Position numbers and translations under genes: made by a program. The notes beneath the pieces are model-generated. The model was not told the DNA's origin and ran no database searches. It saw nothing but the letters and a program-made list of their open reading frames with translations. Below, piece by piece: positions 17,701-24,635 of a stretch of 35,235 nucleotides of DNA. Source of the stretch: Deltaproteobacteria bacterium (GTDB taxonomy: Bacteria; Myxococcota; B64-G9). The stretch covers positions 1-35,235 of the forward strand of contig JAFGRB010000191.1 in assembly GCA_016935365.1 (NCBI GenBank), in the 5' to 3' direction. Every line of letters starts with the position of its first letter. The first letter of the stretch is position 1.

Positions 17701-18228
17701 CCGCTTGATGTCCTCGACCATGTTGCACGTCGTGGCCACGGGGTTGCCTGCCAGGTCGCGCACGCCGGTCACCAGCATGTCGTAAGTCGTGCCCTGTACG
17801 AAGCGCGTTCCCGGGGCCACCTGGAGCTGGACGTACGCGCCGTCCACGGACGCCGAGACGAAGGTGATCACGTCGCCCGAGCTGCCCTCGACGCTGTAGC
17901 TCCCGACCGAACCGGCCGTGGTCGGGTCGACCGGCTCGGAGAAGTGGGCCGTGATGATGCCCTCGCCCGGGCTGAAGGCGTTGAGCAGACACGGCGACGT
18001 GGTGTCCGGCCCCCCGTCGCCACCGCCGCCGTCGTCCCCTCCAGCGGGTCGGTCACCCCCGTCGGGCCGATCGACGTCCTGGCCGCTTGCCCCGTCCGCA
18101 TCGGCGGTCGTGCCGCCGTCGTCCTGGCCCGTCGACGGGCGAGGGCAGCCACTTGCACACACAGCCAGGCCGAGGAGGGAGACCGCCGCGACCTGGAAGA
18201 AACGCTTGCCGTTGTACACGGGCGCCAT
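14758..18228 (-). CDS. Surface lipoprotein glycoside hydrolase family 57 (alpha-glucan active)
   Basis: 1156-residue lipoprotein. Signal peptide with Cys28 (ASGC), an Asp/Gly-rich linker (35-75), a Big_5/SbsA-type Ig-like domain (about 82-170), then the GH57 catalytic domain (about 176-770). GH57 motifs: IWHQHQPLY (183-191), WPGEGS with the nucleophile Glu486, MDGENAW with the general acid Asp596, and the late WFWWFGQD (734-741). They match the amylopullulanase branch, so it should cleave alpha-1,4 and perhaps alpha-1,6 glucans such as starch or glycogen. The tail has a CBM9/DOMON-like domain (about 798-990) and a CBM20-like starch-binding domain (about 998-1112). The start ATG 18228 follows the stop of the TIG protein by 9 bp, with TGAGGA serving as ribosome binding site. 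Substrate is inferred from family. Confidence 0.93.
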   Translation of the reverse strand: MAPVYNGKRFFQVAAVSLLGLAVCASGCPRPSTGQDDGGTTADADGASGQDVDRPDGGDRPAGGDDGGGGDGGPDTTSPCLLNAFSPGEGIITAHFSEPVDPTTAGSVGSYSVEGSSGDVITFVSASVDGAYVQLQVAPGTRFVQGTTYDMLVTGVRDLAGNPVATTCNMVEDIKRTLFFDLIWHQHQPLYLDPVKDQLLSPWVRKHATKDYYDMASILAEYPKVHYNVNLTSVLLTQLITYYLERLGPFVDVQTKSVNEAAFLATWAGRTDPWIDLLLMDTPTAETVSERQLGLLHKDAWSCVSTSDALMKRFPEYRELRDKPRTTYTQEDFLNLKAWFEIAWFDPDFLRSAVALPNGWVVDLSDVLEERADGTFWLRQPVTEELCNRLVAEEYKIMANVIPIHQDLLYHPDSGTGQIEVLTTPFYHPILPLLVDSDLARENQPFDVLPDPPYRFGLDAFDQVAKAVKFYTDVFGIPPAGMWPGEGSVAEAVVPMFADNGIEWIATGQGVLGKSTPSGQIHWFPYKIDADSQVGTGGSTDDELAIVFRDDGLSNAIGFRFQGMTGEEATRTFMTDVYAQAPSLGEPDRLLTVIMDGENAWENYVRDHDAKNFLHTLYRTLEDAYDAGEVITVTGSEYIRGNASRNVPAHPITAMTELEPLSAGSWIDGTFAIWIGEPEENVAWGCLLRTRQDLARSGLPRPNPLADPPPDRGSDEYKIYMAWEEMYAAEGSDWFWWFGQDMITPANDDTPFDRGFRAHLAGVYAFMREINPAIEEFICPVIIQESGKTPLGPFTEPPTIDGQFVPNEAEWIAEGGFFNDSDSGAVANPNDHIVRVYYGYDTEAVYLGIEASQDLTARLSTDFVLEAYFNHKHILDVQTGETVSDPSNDTTRNGSALVYKVGGPTRVLAMDFSGSQVALSLQAADGAGSWSDAALGAIEVAGPTGAGKIVEMRIPYADINLAYGDPLEVVLLTAQSGADVDLAPNMGSYVLFEDATNVVKVVFVVDVSGDQVPRDTYGSCCDTQPQPDGQGIVYIAGNLPQLGAEGEEWVPNVISLRDDGEAGDELMGDRNWTLIIDAQRGEAVKYKYTIGLPSDEGRWFGTEEFPVTFRGFDVVGDDPGRKLIKLVVHDIFADKPTGGRDGYPGSMSSFEYFYED

Positions 18229-18237
18229 CGAGCATCC

Positions 18238-21200
18238 TCACTTGACATCGAACACGAAGACCGCGCCGATCTGCTCCGGTGAGCTCGGGTTGTCGGCCGG
18301 CAAGGTCTGGTTCGACAGGTACTGGCCGTCGAAGTTCAGCAGGCGCGCGAAGACGGCCATGCGCGTGCCCTCTGCCGGCAGACCTCCGGCAAACAGGCTG
18401 GTCCACGGTACGGCCGCCTCGGCGAAGCTCTGCTCGCCCGTCGAGGTCTGGACCGTCGACACCAGCCAGGGAAAGTCGTCGACGGGCAAGAGCCCGCGCA
18501 GTCCTGCGTCCACGTCGAGCCCGGCATCCACGCCCGCCATGCCCTTGGTCGCCACGGCGAAGTCGGCCGCGAAGCCCGGTGCCGTCGCGACGCAGCGGGA
18601 TGAGATGGCATCATCGATGCCCGTCTCGGTGTCTGTGCCGTGGTTGTCGGTCAGGTCGTTCATGTTGGCGATGCCGTTGGGGGTGCCGTGATCGACGTCC
18701 AGGTAGACCACGATCGTGTTGCCGGCCGTGCCCTCGGCAAAGCCCCGAATGCCGAGGTAGAGGTTGGTATCGTCGAAGGCCACCCACAGCGCCTGTAGCA
18801 CGTTGCTGCCCCAGTCGCTGGCCGCGGCGCACTCCGCGACCTGGTGCTCGGCCGGCCAGTCGGCGCCGACGATGCCGTCGATGGTCGGCGTGTGGCGCAG
18901 CACGTAGGTGTATCCGCCCACCAGGCTGGTCTCGGGGTGTGTCGGGCCGGGGTTGACGACCCGCACCTGGACCGCGCCAGGCTCGTGGACCGGTGTCGTC
19001 ACCTGCAGCTGATGCGTGTCCACGAATGTCGTCGCCAGCTCCTGAGAGTCGAACCAGACCGTGGCGCCGTCCTCGAAGGCGTTGCCCGATACGGTCACCA
19101 GGGTGCCGCCCAGGATGGTTCCCGCCGGCGGATCGACCTCCCAGATCTGGAGCTCGTCACCGCCGCTTCGCACCGTGACCTGGCCCGCGTTCTCGGGCTG
19201 GTAACCGTCCAGGGTGCCGGACTCGCCGTCGGCGTAGATCCAGGTCTCGCCGTCGTCCAGGCTGAATCGATAGGCGAAGTGGAACTGCCCGCTGGTGTCG
19301 ATGTGCAGACTGGCCATGTACTCGTCGTTGTTGCCACAGGCGAGGCAGCTCAGATTGCACTCGGCGGGTGTCCAGCTCCACGCAGGCGTCTCCGGGTCAT
19401 CCTCGGCCGGGATGGAGCCGACCGGGCCGTAACCGAGCTCGGCTGTGATCTGGCCCGTGCAGCCATCTCCGGGCGTGACATCCGACTCGTAAGCCTGGGC
19501 GAAGACGAGCTCGGAGTCCTGGCCGATGTCCAGGGTGAGCACCATCGGTCCCATGATGGCCGCCCAGTCCACGGCCGGCTTCTCGTAGACGAAGCCCGAG
19601 GCCAGCACGTCCTGCTGCAGGTCGGGGTTGACCACCCGAACGTCGACCGGCCCCTCCGCATGCGCCGGTGTCGTGCAGGCGATGGCGCCCTCGTCGAGCA
19701 CCTGGATGTCCGAGGCCACCTGTCCGTCGAAGTCCACGTTGGCTCCGGCCGCGAAGCCTCCTCCGTGGATGACCACCGCCGTGCCACCCGAGGTCGGGCC
19801 GACCGCCGGCTCCACGTACTGGATCACTGGACCGGTGGAGTCGGAGTATTCGAAGCCGTTGGGGAAGCTGGCTGCGAGCCCGCCCGGATTGGTGACCGTG
19901 ACCATCACGGATCCCGCTGCGTGAGCCGGTGTCGTGCAGGTGATCTCGCTCTGGCTGGCGACCGCGACGTCCGTCGCCAGGCTCGTGCCGAAGGTGATGC
20001 TGGCTCCATCGGAAAAACCGGTACCCGAGATGGTCACCGCCGTGCCGCCCGAGGTGGGGCCCACGCTGGGGCGGATGAAGAGGATGGCGGGCGCGCCGCC
20101 TGCCGAGTACGTGAAGCCGGAATCGAGCTCGCCCCGATCGCCGGACGGGTTGGCGACCGCGACCGTCACCGAGCCCGGATCGTGGGCGGGTGTCAGGCAG
20201 TTGATCTGCCCCGCATCGACGTACTCGACCTCCGTGGCCAGCTCGCCGCCGAAGCGCACGCTGGCCCCGTCTACGAAACCCGCGCCGTAGACGCTCACCT
20301 GCGTGCCGCCTTCGGGCGGACCGGTCGAGGGCACGACCTGGCTGACGGTCACACCCCCGGCTCCCTCGCAGACCACGACCGTCGTGTTCTTGATCCGGCC
20401 GCGGCTCTCGTTCTCCATGATGATGGGCGCGCTGTCCCAGACATCGGGTCCCTCGCAGTTGGTCCAGGCGCTGACGCCCTCGCTGAGCGCATCGACCCGC
20501 TTGTACTCGAAGTCGTCGATCAGGAAGACGAACTGCACGTGCTGGCCGGCGAACAGCAGCCCGTCGTGCTCGCCCATGTTCTGCGAGTGCCAGTAAGTAT
20601 AGACGCCGTCGCCGGCCGCCTGGTCGCCCTTCTCGCCGTTGTCGAGCAGCTGGCGCTCGGCCCAGGAGTTCATGCTGCCCTTGAGGTAGATGCGGTTGAT
20701 GGCCGGGTCGAAGGGCAGGAACATCTCGTGCAGCTCGGCGGTATCGAGCGCGACCCGGATGTCGTAGGTCCCGAAGGCGTGGATGTAGTAGCCCTGGGCG
20801 TCGAGCCGGTCGGTGCTGCCGGCCGGCAGGACGAACTCGCCGTTGGGGCCTTCCCAGATCCAGTTGCCGCGCTCGTTGATGGCGCCGTACTGGTACTCCT
20901 GGTCGAAGCTCGCGTCGGCCTTGACGTAGACCTCCACGCTGAAGACGTGATCCCCGGCGGATGCCCCGGGCATCTCGTGGCCTCCCTGGGAGATGGGCCC
21001 ATCGTCGTAAAGCACCGGGTACGGTCCCTGCTCCCCGGCCCAGGAGCCGTCGTAGGTGATGATGTTGGTCTGATCGTCGTAGATGAACGACCCCTTCCAC
21101 TGGATATCGCCGCTCGAGTAGGTCTGGTTGGCCTTGTCGTCGACGAAGAAGGTCACCGAGGCATAGCCCTCGGGCTTGACGTAGGTGGCCTGGCTGTCGC

Positions 21201-21321
21201 CGCCGTCCCGCCCGCCGTCCGTCCCGCCGCCGTCCGTCGGCCCGCCCGATGTGCCACCGCAGGCCGCCAGCCACCCCGCGAGAGCGAGCGCGGCGATCGA
21301 CTGTCCTATCCTTGTCCGCAT
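18238..21321 (-). CDS. Giant TIG-repeat, carbohydrate-binding surface lipoprotein
   Basis: 1027-residue lipoprotein: signal peptide with lipobox LAAC (Cys21), then a Gly/Asp linker. Residues about 45-275 form two beta-rich modules that look like starch-binding or E-set domains (the second has RIYLKGSMNSWAERQ and DQAAGDGVYTYW, as in CBM20/48-type folds). Three TIG/IPT domains follow (about 329-405, 414-492, 500-579), then a module with GYGPVGS...CGNNDEYMASL...YAYRFSLDDGETW (about 587-722) common in myxobacterial surface proteins, a fourth TIG (about 725-806) and a CBM9/DOMON-like C-terminal domain (812-1027). No catalytic motif. ATG 21321 has GGAGG 7 bases upstream. It is the first gene of the GH57 operon and probably holds or presents glucan at the surface. 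Confidence 0.88.
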   Translation of the reverse strand: MRTRIGQSIAALALAGWLAACGGTSGGPTDGGGTDGGRDGGDSQATYVKPEGYASVTFFVDDKANQTYSSGDIQWKGSFIYDDQTNIITYDGSWAGEQGPYPVLYDDGPISQGGHEMPGASAGDHVFSVEVYVKADASFDQEYQYGAINERGNWIWEGPNGEFVLPAGSTDRLDAQGYYIHAFGTYDIRVALDTAELHEMFLPFDPAINRIYLKGSMNSWAERQLLDNGEKGDQAAGDGVYTYWHSQNMGEHDGLLFAGQHVQFVFLIDDFEYKRVDALSEGVSAWTNCEGPDVWDSAPIIMENESRGRIKNTTVVVCEGAGGVTVSQVVPSTGPPEGGTQVSVYGAGFVDGASVRFGGELATEVEYVDAGQINCLTPAHDPGSVTVAVANPSGDRGELDSGFTYSAGGAPAILFIRPSVGPTSGGTAVTISGTGFSDGASITFGTSLATDVAVASQSEITCTTPAHAAGSVMVTVTNPGGLAASFPNGFEYSDSTGPVIQYVEPAVGPTSGGTAVVIHGGGFAAGANVDFDGQVASDIQVLDEGAIACTTPAHAEGPVDVRVVNPDLQQDVLASGFVYEKPAVDWAAIMGPMVLTLDIGQDSELVFAQAYESDVTPGDGCTGQITAELGYGPVGSIPAEDDPETPAWSWTPAECNLSCLACGNNDEYMASLHIDTSGQFHFAYRFSLDDGETWIYADGESGTLDGYQPENAGQVTVRSGGDELQIWEVDPPAGTILGGTLVTVSGNAFEDGATVWFDSQELATTFVDTHQLQVTTPVHEPGAVQVRVVNPGPTHPETSLVGGYTYVLRHTPTIDGIVGADWPAEHQVAECAAASDWGSNVLQALWVAFDDTNLYLGIRGFAEGTAGNTIVVYLDVDHGTPNGIANMNDLTDNHGTDTETGIDDAISSRCVATAPGFAADFAVATKGMAGVDAGLDVDAGLRGLLPVDDFPWLVSTVQTSTGEQSFAEAAVPWTSLFAGGLPAEGTRMAVFARLLNFDGQYLSNQTLPADNPSSPEQIGAVFVFDVK

Positions 21322-21471
21322 GCAGGTTCCTCCACGGGTTCCACGGTTCCGGAGGTCCATACTACCGCCAATCCCCGCAGACCGGAAGCACCATTGCTCG
21401 GCGGGTCCCTTGACTCACGGCCAGGCCTGTCCCAAGCTGTAAGATGACGCCGCCCAAAAGCGAGGTCCGGC
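21322..21471. promoter_or_regulatory. Divergent promoter region between the glucan operon and the TPR operon
   Basis: 150 bp that must hold promoters for both directions. GGTTCC occurs three times near the left end (21325-21330, 21337-21342, 21345-21350), which is GGAACC on the strand of the TIG gene; the copy nearest the gene directly follows its GGAGG. On the plus strand TTGACT (21409-21414) and TAAGAT (21441-21446) resemble -35 and -10 elements but are 26 bp apart, so they cannot be paired with confidence. Confidence 0.35.
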
Positions 21472-22305
21472 ATGCGCCAGCTGACCCTCATGTGCATCTT
21501 CTTGCTGCCCCTGCTCGCCACCTTGCCCGCAAGCGCCCAGCGCAGCGCGGACAAAGCCCGTCCTCTGGAGGGCGAGCTGCTCCAGATCTACCTCCGCGGC
21601 GATCTGGACGCCGCCATCGAGGCGGCGAAGCGGACTCCGGCTGCGAGGTCCGATCTGCTGGATCTTAAACGCCGTTACGAGCGCGGCCTCAGCCTGCTGA
21701 GCGAGAGCCAGCGACGCGAGGGCGCCGAGCTGCTCCTGTCGGTCCTGGAGACCGACCGCCGGCTGGCCGGCCCGGAGAGCCGATTCGGAAAGGAGCTCCG
21801 CAAGAAGCTCGAGCGGAAGGGCAAGCAGCTCTACGAGGAAGCCTACATCATCAAGAACACGAATCCGGAGAAGGCGCTCGACAATCTCGACACCGTCATG
21901 CGCATCACGCACCCGTCCAGCATCTTCCACCAGAAAGCCCGCCGTCTCAAAGCCAGGCTCGGCTCGCCGTCTCCCGAGCAGCAGGCCACGGCTGCACCGA
22001 GGCGCCCCGCCGAGAGCCGATCGCCGAGCTTGTCCGACGAGGCCCGAGCGCTCGCCGAGGCCGGCCACGAGCTCCAGAAGGCCGGCCGTTACGCGGAGGC
22101 AATCGAGCTATTCCAGCGCGCCTACCAGAAGCATCCCCGCGAGCATGAGCTGCTGCGCTTCATGGGCACGGCCTATGCCCAGAAGGGCGACCGGGAGAAG
22201 GCCTATCGCGCCTACAAGAAGTACGTCAAGGTCTGCCCGAAGTGCCCCTTTGCACCCCCCATCAGACGTATCCTCAAGGACTACGAAGACTGGAACGAGA
22301 AATGA
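21472..22305 (+). CDS. Periplasmic TPR protein, first of three tandem paralogues
   Basis: 277-residue exported protein with a cleavable signal peptide (probable cut after Ala22, ASA|Q). A helical N-terminal half carries LQIYLRGDLDAAIEAAKR (a block shared with the two following genes) and RYERGLSLLSES. A Pro-rich linker follows, then a C-terminal pair of TPR units (about 190-250: AGRYAEAIELFQRAYQKHP, LLRFMGTAYAQKGDREKAYRAYKKY) and the tail CPKC (255-258) with RRILKDYEDW. TPR units bind protein partners, and the partner is unknown. ATG 21472 has GAGG about 6 bases upstream. It is the first gene of a plus-strand run through 27287. The stop overlaps the next ATG in ATGA. Confidence 0.85.
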   Translation: MRQLTLMCIFLLPLLATLPASAQRSADKARPLEGELLQIYLRGDLDAAIEAAKRTPAARSDLLDLKRRYERGLSLLSESQRREGAELLLSVLETDRRLAGPESRFGKELRKKLERKGKQLYEEAYIIKNTNPEKALDNLDTVMRITHPSSIFHQKARRLKARLGSPSPEQQATAAPRRPAESRSPSLSDEARALAEAGHELQKAGRYAEAIELFQRAYQKHPREHELLRFMGTAYAQKGDREKAYRAYKKYVKVCPKCPFAPPIRRILKDYEDWNEK

Positions 22306-23288
22306 GCATGAGATCGGTTCTCGTCGCGTGCCTGGCGTGCCTGGCCTCGGCCGCCTGCGAGCCCCGAGCGTCATCGGAAGGCGGGGACGCATCCGCGATG
22401 CCCGTGGCCTTGCACGGCGGACGAGCTCCTCATGTGCCCGACATGGCGATCCAGCACTACATCGACGGCGATCTCGACTCCGCCATCGCCGTGGCCTCCG
22501 ACCCGCGGAAGCGGGCTCGCGTCATGCGGATCAGGCACCTCTACCAGGTCGGCCTTCGACTCTCCTCGGACCCGAAGAGCCTGAAGCAGGCAGCCGGCAT
22601 GCTCGAGCAGGCGCGGGACCTGGATCATGAGATCGCCCCCGGGTCCATGCGGCAGAAGATCGACAAGGCGTTCGCCAGGTGCCTCCTCATCCTGGGCACG
22701 AACGCCTTCGTGCGCGATGACCCCGGCGCCCGCCGCTACCTCGACAGGGCGCTGGAGTGCGATCCGCAGAACGAGGAGATCCGCGCCCTGCTGGAGAAGA
22801 TCGCCGCCCGGGCCGAGCAGCTCCTCGGCGAGGCTCGCGAACTCGAGAAGGTCGACCCGGTCCAGGCCGAGAAGAAACGAGCAGCCGCCCAGAAAATGGC
22901 GCGGGCGGAGGAGCCCGGCAAGCCCCTGTTCACCCGAACCGGAACGTCGCGGCGGCTGCGCCGCGCGCAGCATACCGGGACCGAGAAGCGAGACGCAGGC
23001 AGGCCGGACGGGACTGAAGACAAGACGGCCAAGGAGCTGCGGCGCGAAGGCATCCTGGCGCACAAGAAAGGCGAGTTCCTCGAGGCGATCGGCAAGTACG
23101 AGCGCGCCTACGAGCTCGAGCCGAGGGATGCCGACCTGCTGCGCCTCCTCGGCGCCGCCTATGCCCAGAAGGGCGAGCGGGCCAAGGCATACGAGTACTA
23201 CAAGCGCTACGCGAGCGCCTGCCCCAAGTGCTCCTTCGCGCCAGCGATCAGAAAAATCATCAAAGACTACGAGGACGGGAAGCGCTAG
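22302..23288 (+). CDS. TPR lipoprotein, second of three tandem paralogues
   Basis: 328-residue lipoprotein (Cys19 after LASAA). Close paralogue of the third gene across most of its length: AIQHYIDGDLDSAIAVASD, RIRHLYQVGLRLSSDPKSLKQAAGMLEQARDLD, YLDRALECDPQNEEIRALLEK, and the C-terminal TPR block ending in KRYASACPKC (CPKC 307-310), APAIRKIIKDYED. A basic, low-complexity segment (about 195-240) separates the two halves. ATG 22302 overlaps the stop of the first paralogue; ATG 22308 is an alternative two codons later. It is probably anchored in the outer or inner membrane facing the periplasm. Function unknown, and the TPRs suggest a scaffold. Confidence 0.85.
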   Translation: MSMRSVLVACLACLASAACEPRASSEGGDASAMPVALHGGRAPHVPDMAIQHYIDGDLDSAIAVASDPRKRARVMRIRHLYQVGLRLSSDPKSLKQAAGMLEQARDLDHEIAPGSMRQKIDKAFARCLLILGTNAFVRDDPGARRYLDRALECDPQNEEIRALLEKIAARAEQLLGEARELEKVDPVQAEKKRAAAQKMARAEEPGKPLFTRTGTSRRLRRAQHTGTEKRDAGRPDGTEDKTAKELRREGILAHKKGEFLEAIGKYERAYELEPRDADLLRLLGAAYAQKGERAKAYEYYKRYASACPKCSFAPAIRKIIKDYEDGKR

Positions 23289-23313
23289 CAGACGCCTGCG
23301 AGCTGCACACCCC

Positions 23314-23330
23314 GCGGAGGATCTCGAACC
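23314..23330 (+). repeat. 17-bp direct repeat, copy 1 (leader of third TPR gene)
   Basis: GCGGAGGATCTCGAACC is identical to 24619-24635. In the second copy it directly precedes an ATG and supplies the ribosome binding site. In this copy it lies 24 bases before ATG 23355, where a separate GGAG closer to the start is likely used. It looks like a relic of leader duplication during gene amplification. Confidence 0.75.
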
Positions 23331-23354
23331 GCGATATCGCCCTGGAGTAGAGCC

Positions 23355-24596
23355 ATGGAACGAAGACAGAGCTTGACGTTCGTCGCATGCCTGGCGTGCC
23401 TGGCCATGGTCGCCTGCGAACCCCAGGCGCCGCCGGGGCGCGAACCGAGCCATGACGAGGTGATGCAGGCCATGAAGAAGCACCGGCGAGCCATGCAGGG
23501 CTGCGTCGCGCAGCAGCGCAAGCGCGATCCGAGCGTGACCGGCACGCTCGAGATCGGCTTCACCATCGAGCCGAGCGGGCAGGTCGGCAAGGTCGACATC
23601 CTCAGCCAGAAGCACCGGGGAAGCTATGTGGCGGGCTGCATCAGCTACATCGTCAAGTCGATGCGCTTCCCGCCTTTCGACGGCCCGCCGAAGAGGATCG
23701 AGCGATTTCCGCTGCGCCTGTCGCCGGGGGCGGCCGGGAAAGACACCCTCGAGCAGACCCGCCAGGCACCCGACGAGGCGACCCGGCTCTACCTGGAAGG
23801 CGATCTCGACGCCGCCATCGCCGCGGCGTCGGAGTCGAGGTCGCGGGTCTTCCTCGCGCGGATCAAGCGCCTCTACGAGAAAGGCCTCACCCTGGCCTCC
23901 GACCCGAAGGAGCTGGAGCGGGCTGCCGTGATGTTCGAGCAGGCGCGGAAGATGGATCGGCGCTTCGCGCCCGAGCCCGGGGCTTTCCGGAAGAAGATCG
24001 ACAAGGAGCTCGCCAGGTGTCTGGTCACCCTGGGCACGGACGCACTCGCGCGCGATGACCCCAAGACCCGCAGCATCCTCGACAGGGCGCTGGAGTGCGA
24101 TCCGCAGAGCGACCAGATTCGCGCTCTGCTGGAGAAGCTCTCCGCGCGGGCCGAGCAGATCCTCGCCGAGGCCCGGACACTCGAGAAGACCGATCCGGCC
24201 AGGGCCGAGGAGAAGCTGACGACCGTGCTGAGATGGGCGCATGAAGGCGAAGCCCTTTTCGACCTGGCCACAGAGCGGCTGCGATCGCAGCCCGGACGAG
24301 ATGGCGGATCGAGCAGCGGGGAGGCCGGGAAGACGGCGAAGGAGATCCGCACCGAGGGGATCGAGGCGCAAAAACACGGCCGCTTCCTCGAGGCGATCGC
24401 CAAGTACAGGCGCGCCTACGCGCTCGATCCGAGCGATACCGACCTGCTGCGCTTCATGGGCGCCGCGTACGCCCAGAAGGGCGAGCGGGCCACGGCCTAC
24501 GAGTACTACAAGCGCTACGTGAAAGCGTGCCCCGAGTGCCCGTACGCGCCGGCGATCAGGCAAATCCTCAAGGACTACGAGGACTGGACCCGCTAA
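23355..24596 (+). CDS. TPR lipoprotein with AgmX/PglI-like domain, third tandem paralogue
   Basis: 413-residue lipoprotein (Cys21, AMVAC). Unlike its paralogues it has an inserted N-terminal domain (about 33-122) of the AgmX/PglI C-terminal or TonB-C-like type: VMQAMKKHRRAMQGCV, TGTLEIGFTIEPSGQVGKV, CISYIVKSMRFPPFDG, with the two domain cysteines Cys50 and Cys95. Then come the shared repeats (LYLEGDLDAAIAAAS, RIKRLYEKGLTLASDP, LDRALECDPQSDQIRALLEK) and the TPR tail ending in KACPECPYAP (CPEC 392-395). AgmX-type domains occur in myxobacterial gliding and envelope-transport proteins, so a role in an envelope-spanning complex is possible but not shown. Start: ATG 23355 with GGAG upstream. Confidence 0.87.
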   Translation: MERRQSLTFVACLACLAMVACEPQAPPGREPSHDEVMQAMKKHRRAMQGCVAQQRKRDPSVTGTLEIGFTIEPSGQVGKVDILSQKHRGSYVAGCISYIVKSMRFPPFDGPPKRIERFPLRLSPGAAGKDTLEQTRQAPDEATRLYLEGDLDAAIAAASESRSRVFLARIKRLYEKGLTLASDPKELERAAVMFEQARKMDRRFAPEPGAFRKKIDKELARCLVTLGTDALARDDPKTRSILDRALECDPQSDQIRALLEKLSARAEQILAEARTLEKTDPARAEEKLTTVLRWAHEGEALFDLATERLRSQPGRDGGSSSGEAGKTAKEIRTEGIEAQKHGRFLEAIAKYRRAYALDPSDTDLLRFMGAAYAQKGERATAYEYYKRYVKACPECPYAPAIRQILKDYEDWTR

Positions 24597-24618
24597 CCGA
24601 TCCCGACAGCTCGTCGCA

Positions 24619-24635
24619 GCGGAGGATCTCGAACC
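24619..24635 (+). repeat. 17-bp direct repeat, copy 2 (ribosome binding site of FG-GAP gene)
   Basis: Same 17 bases as 23314-23330. Here the GGAGG lies 10 bases from ATG 24636 and is the only evident ribosome binding site of the FG-GAP lipoprotein gene. Confidence 0.75.

Noticed and set aside
21325..21350. Three GGTTCC repeats (GGAACC on the minus strand) as ECF -35 elements
   Set aside because: They lie within about 30 bases of the TIG gene start, too close for a -35 serving that gene. One directly follows its ribosome binding site.
15610..21447. Very long open frames on the plus strand (over 850 codons each) opposite the GH57 and TIG genes
   Set aside because: Their translations are Arg/His/Val/Leu-rich with no domain or signal. 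The minus-strand frames have clear domains and catalytic motifs. They arise from GC-rich codon bias.
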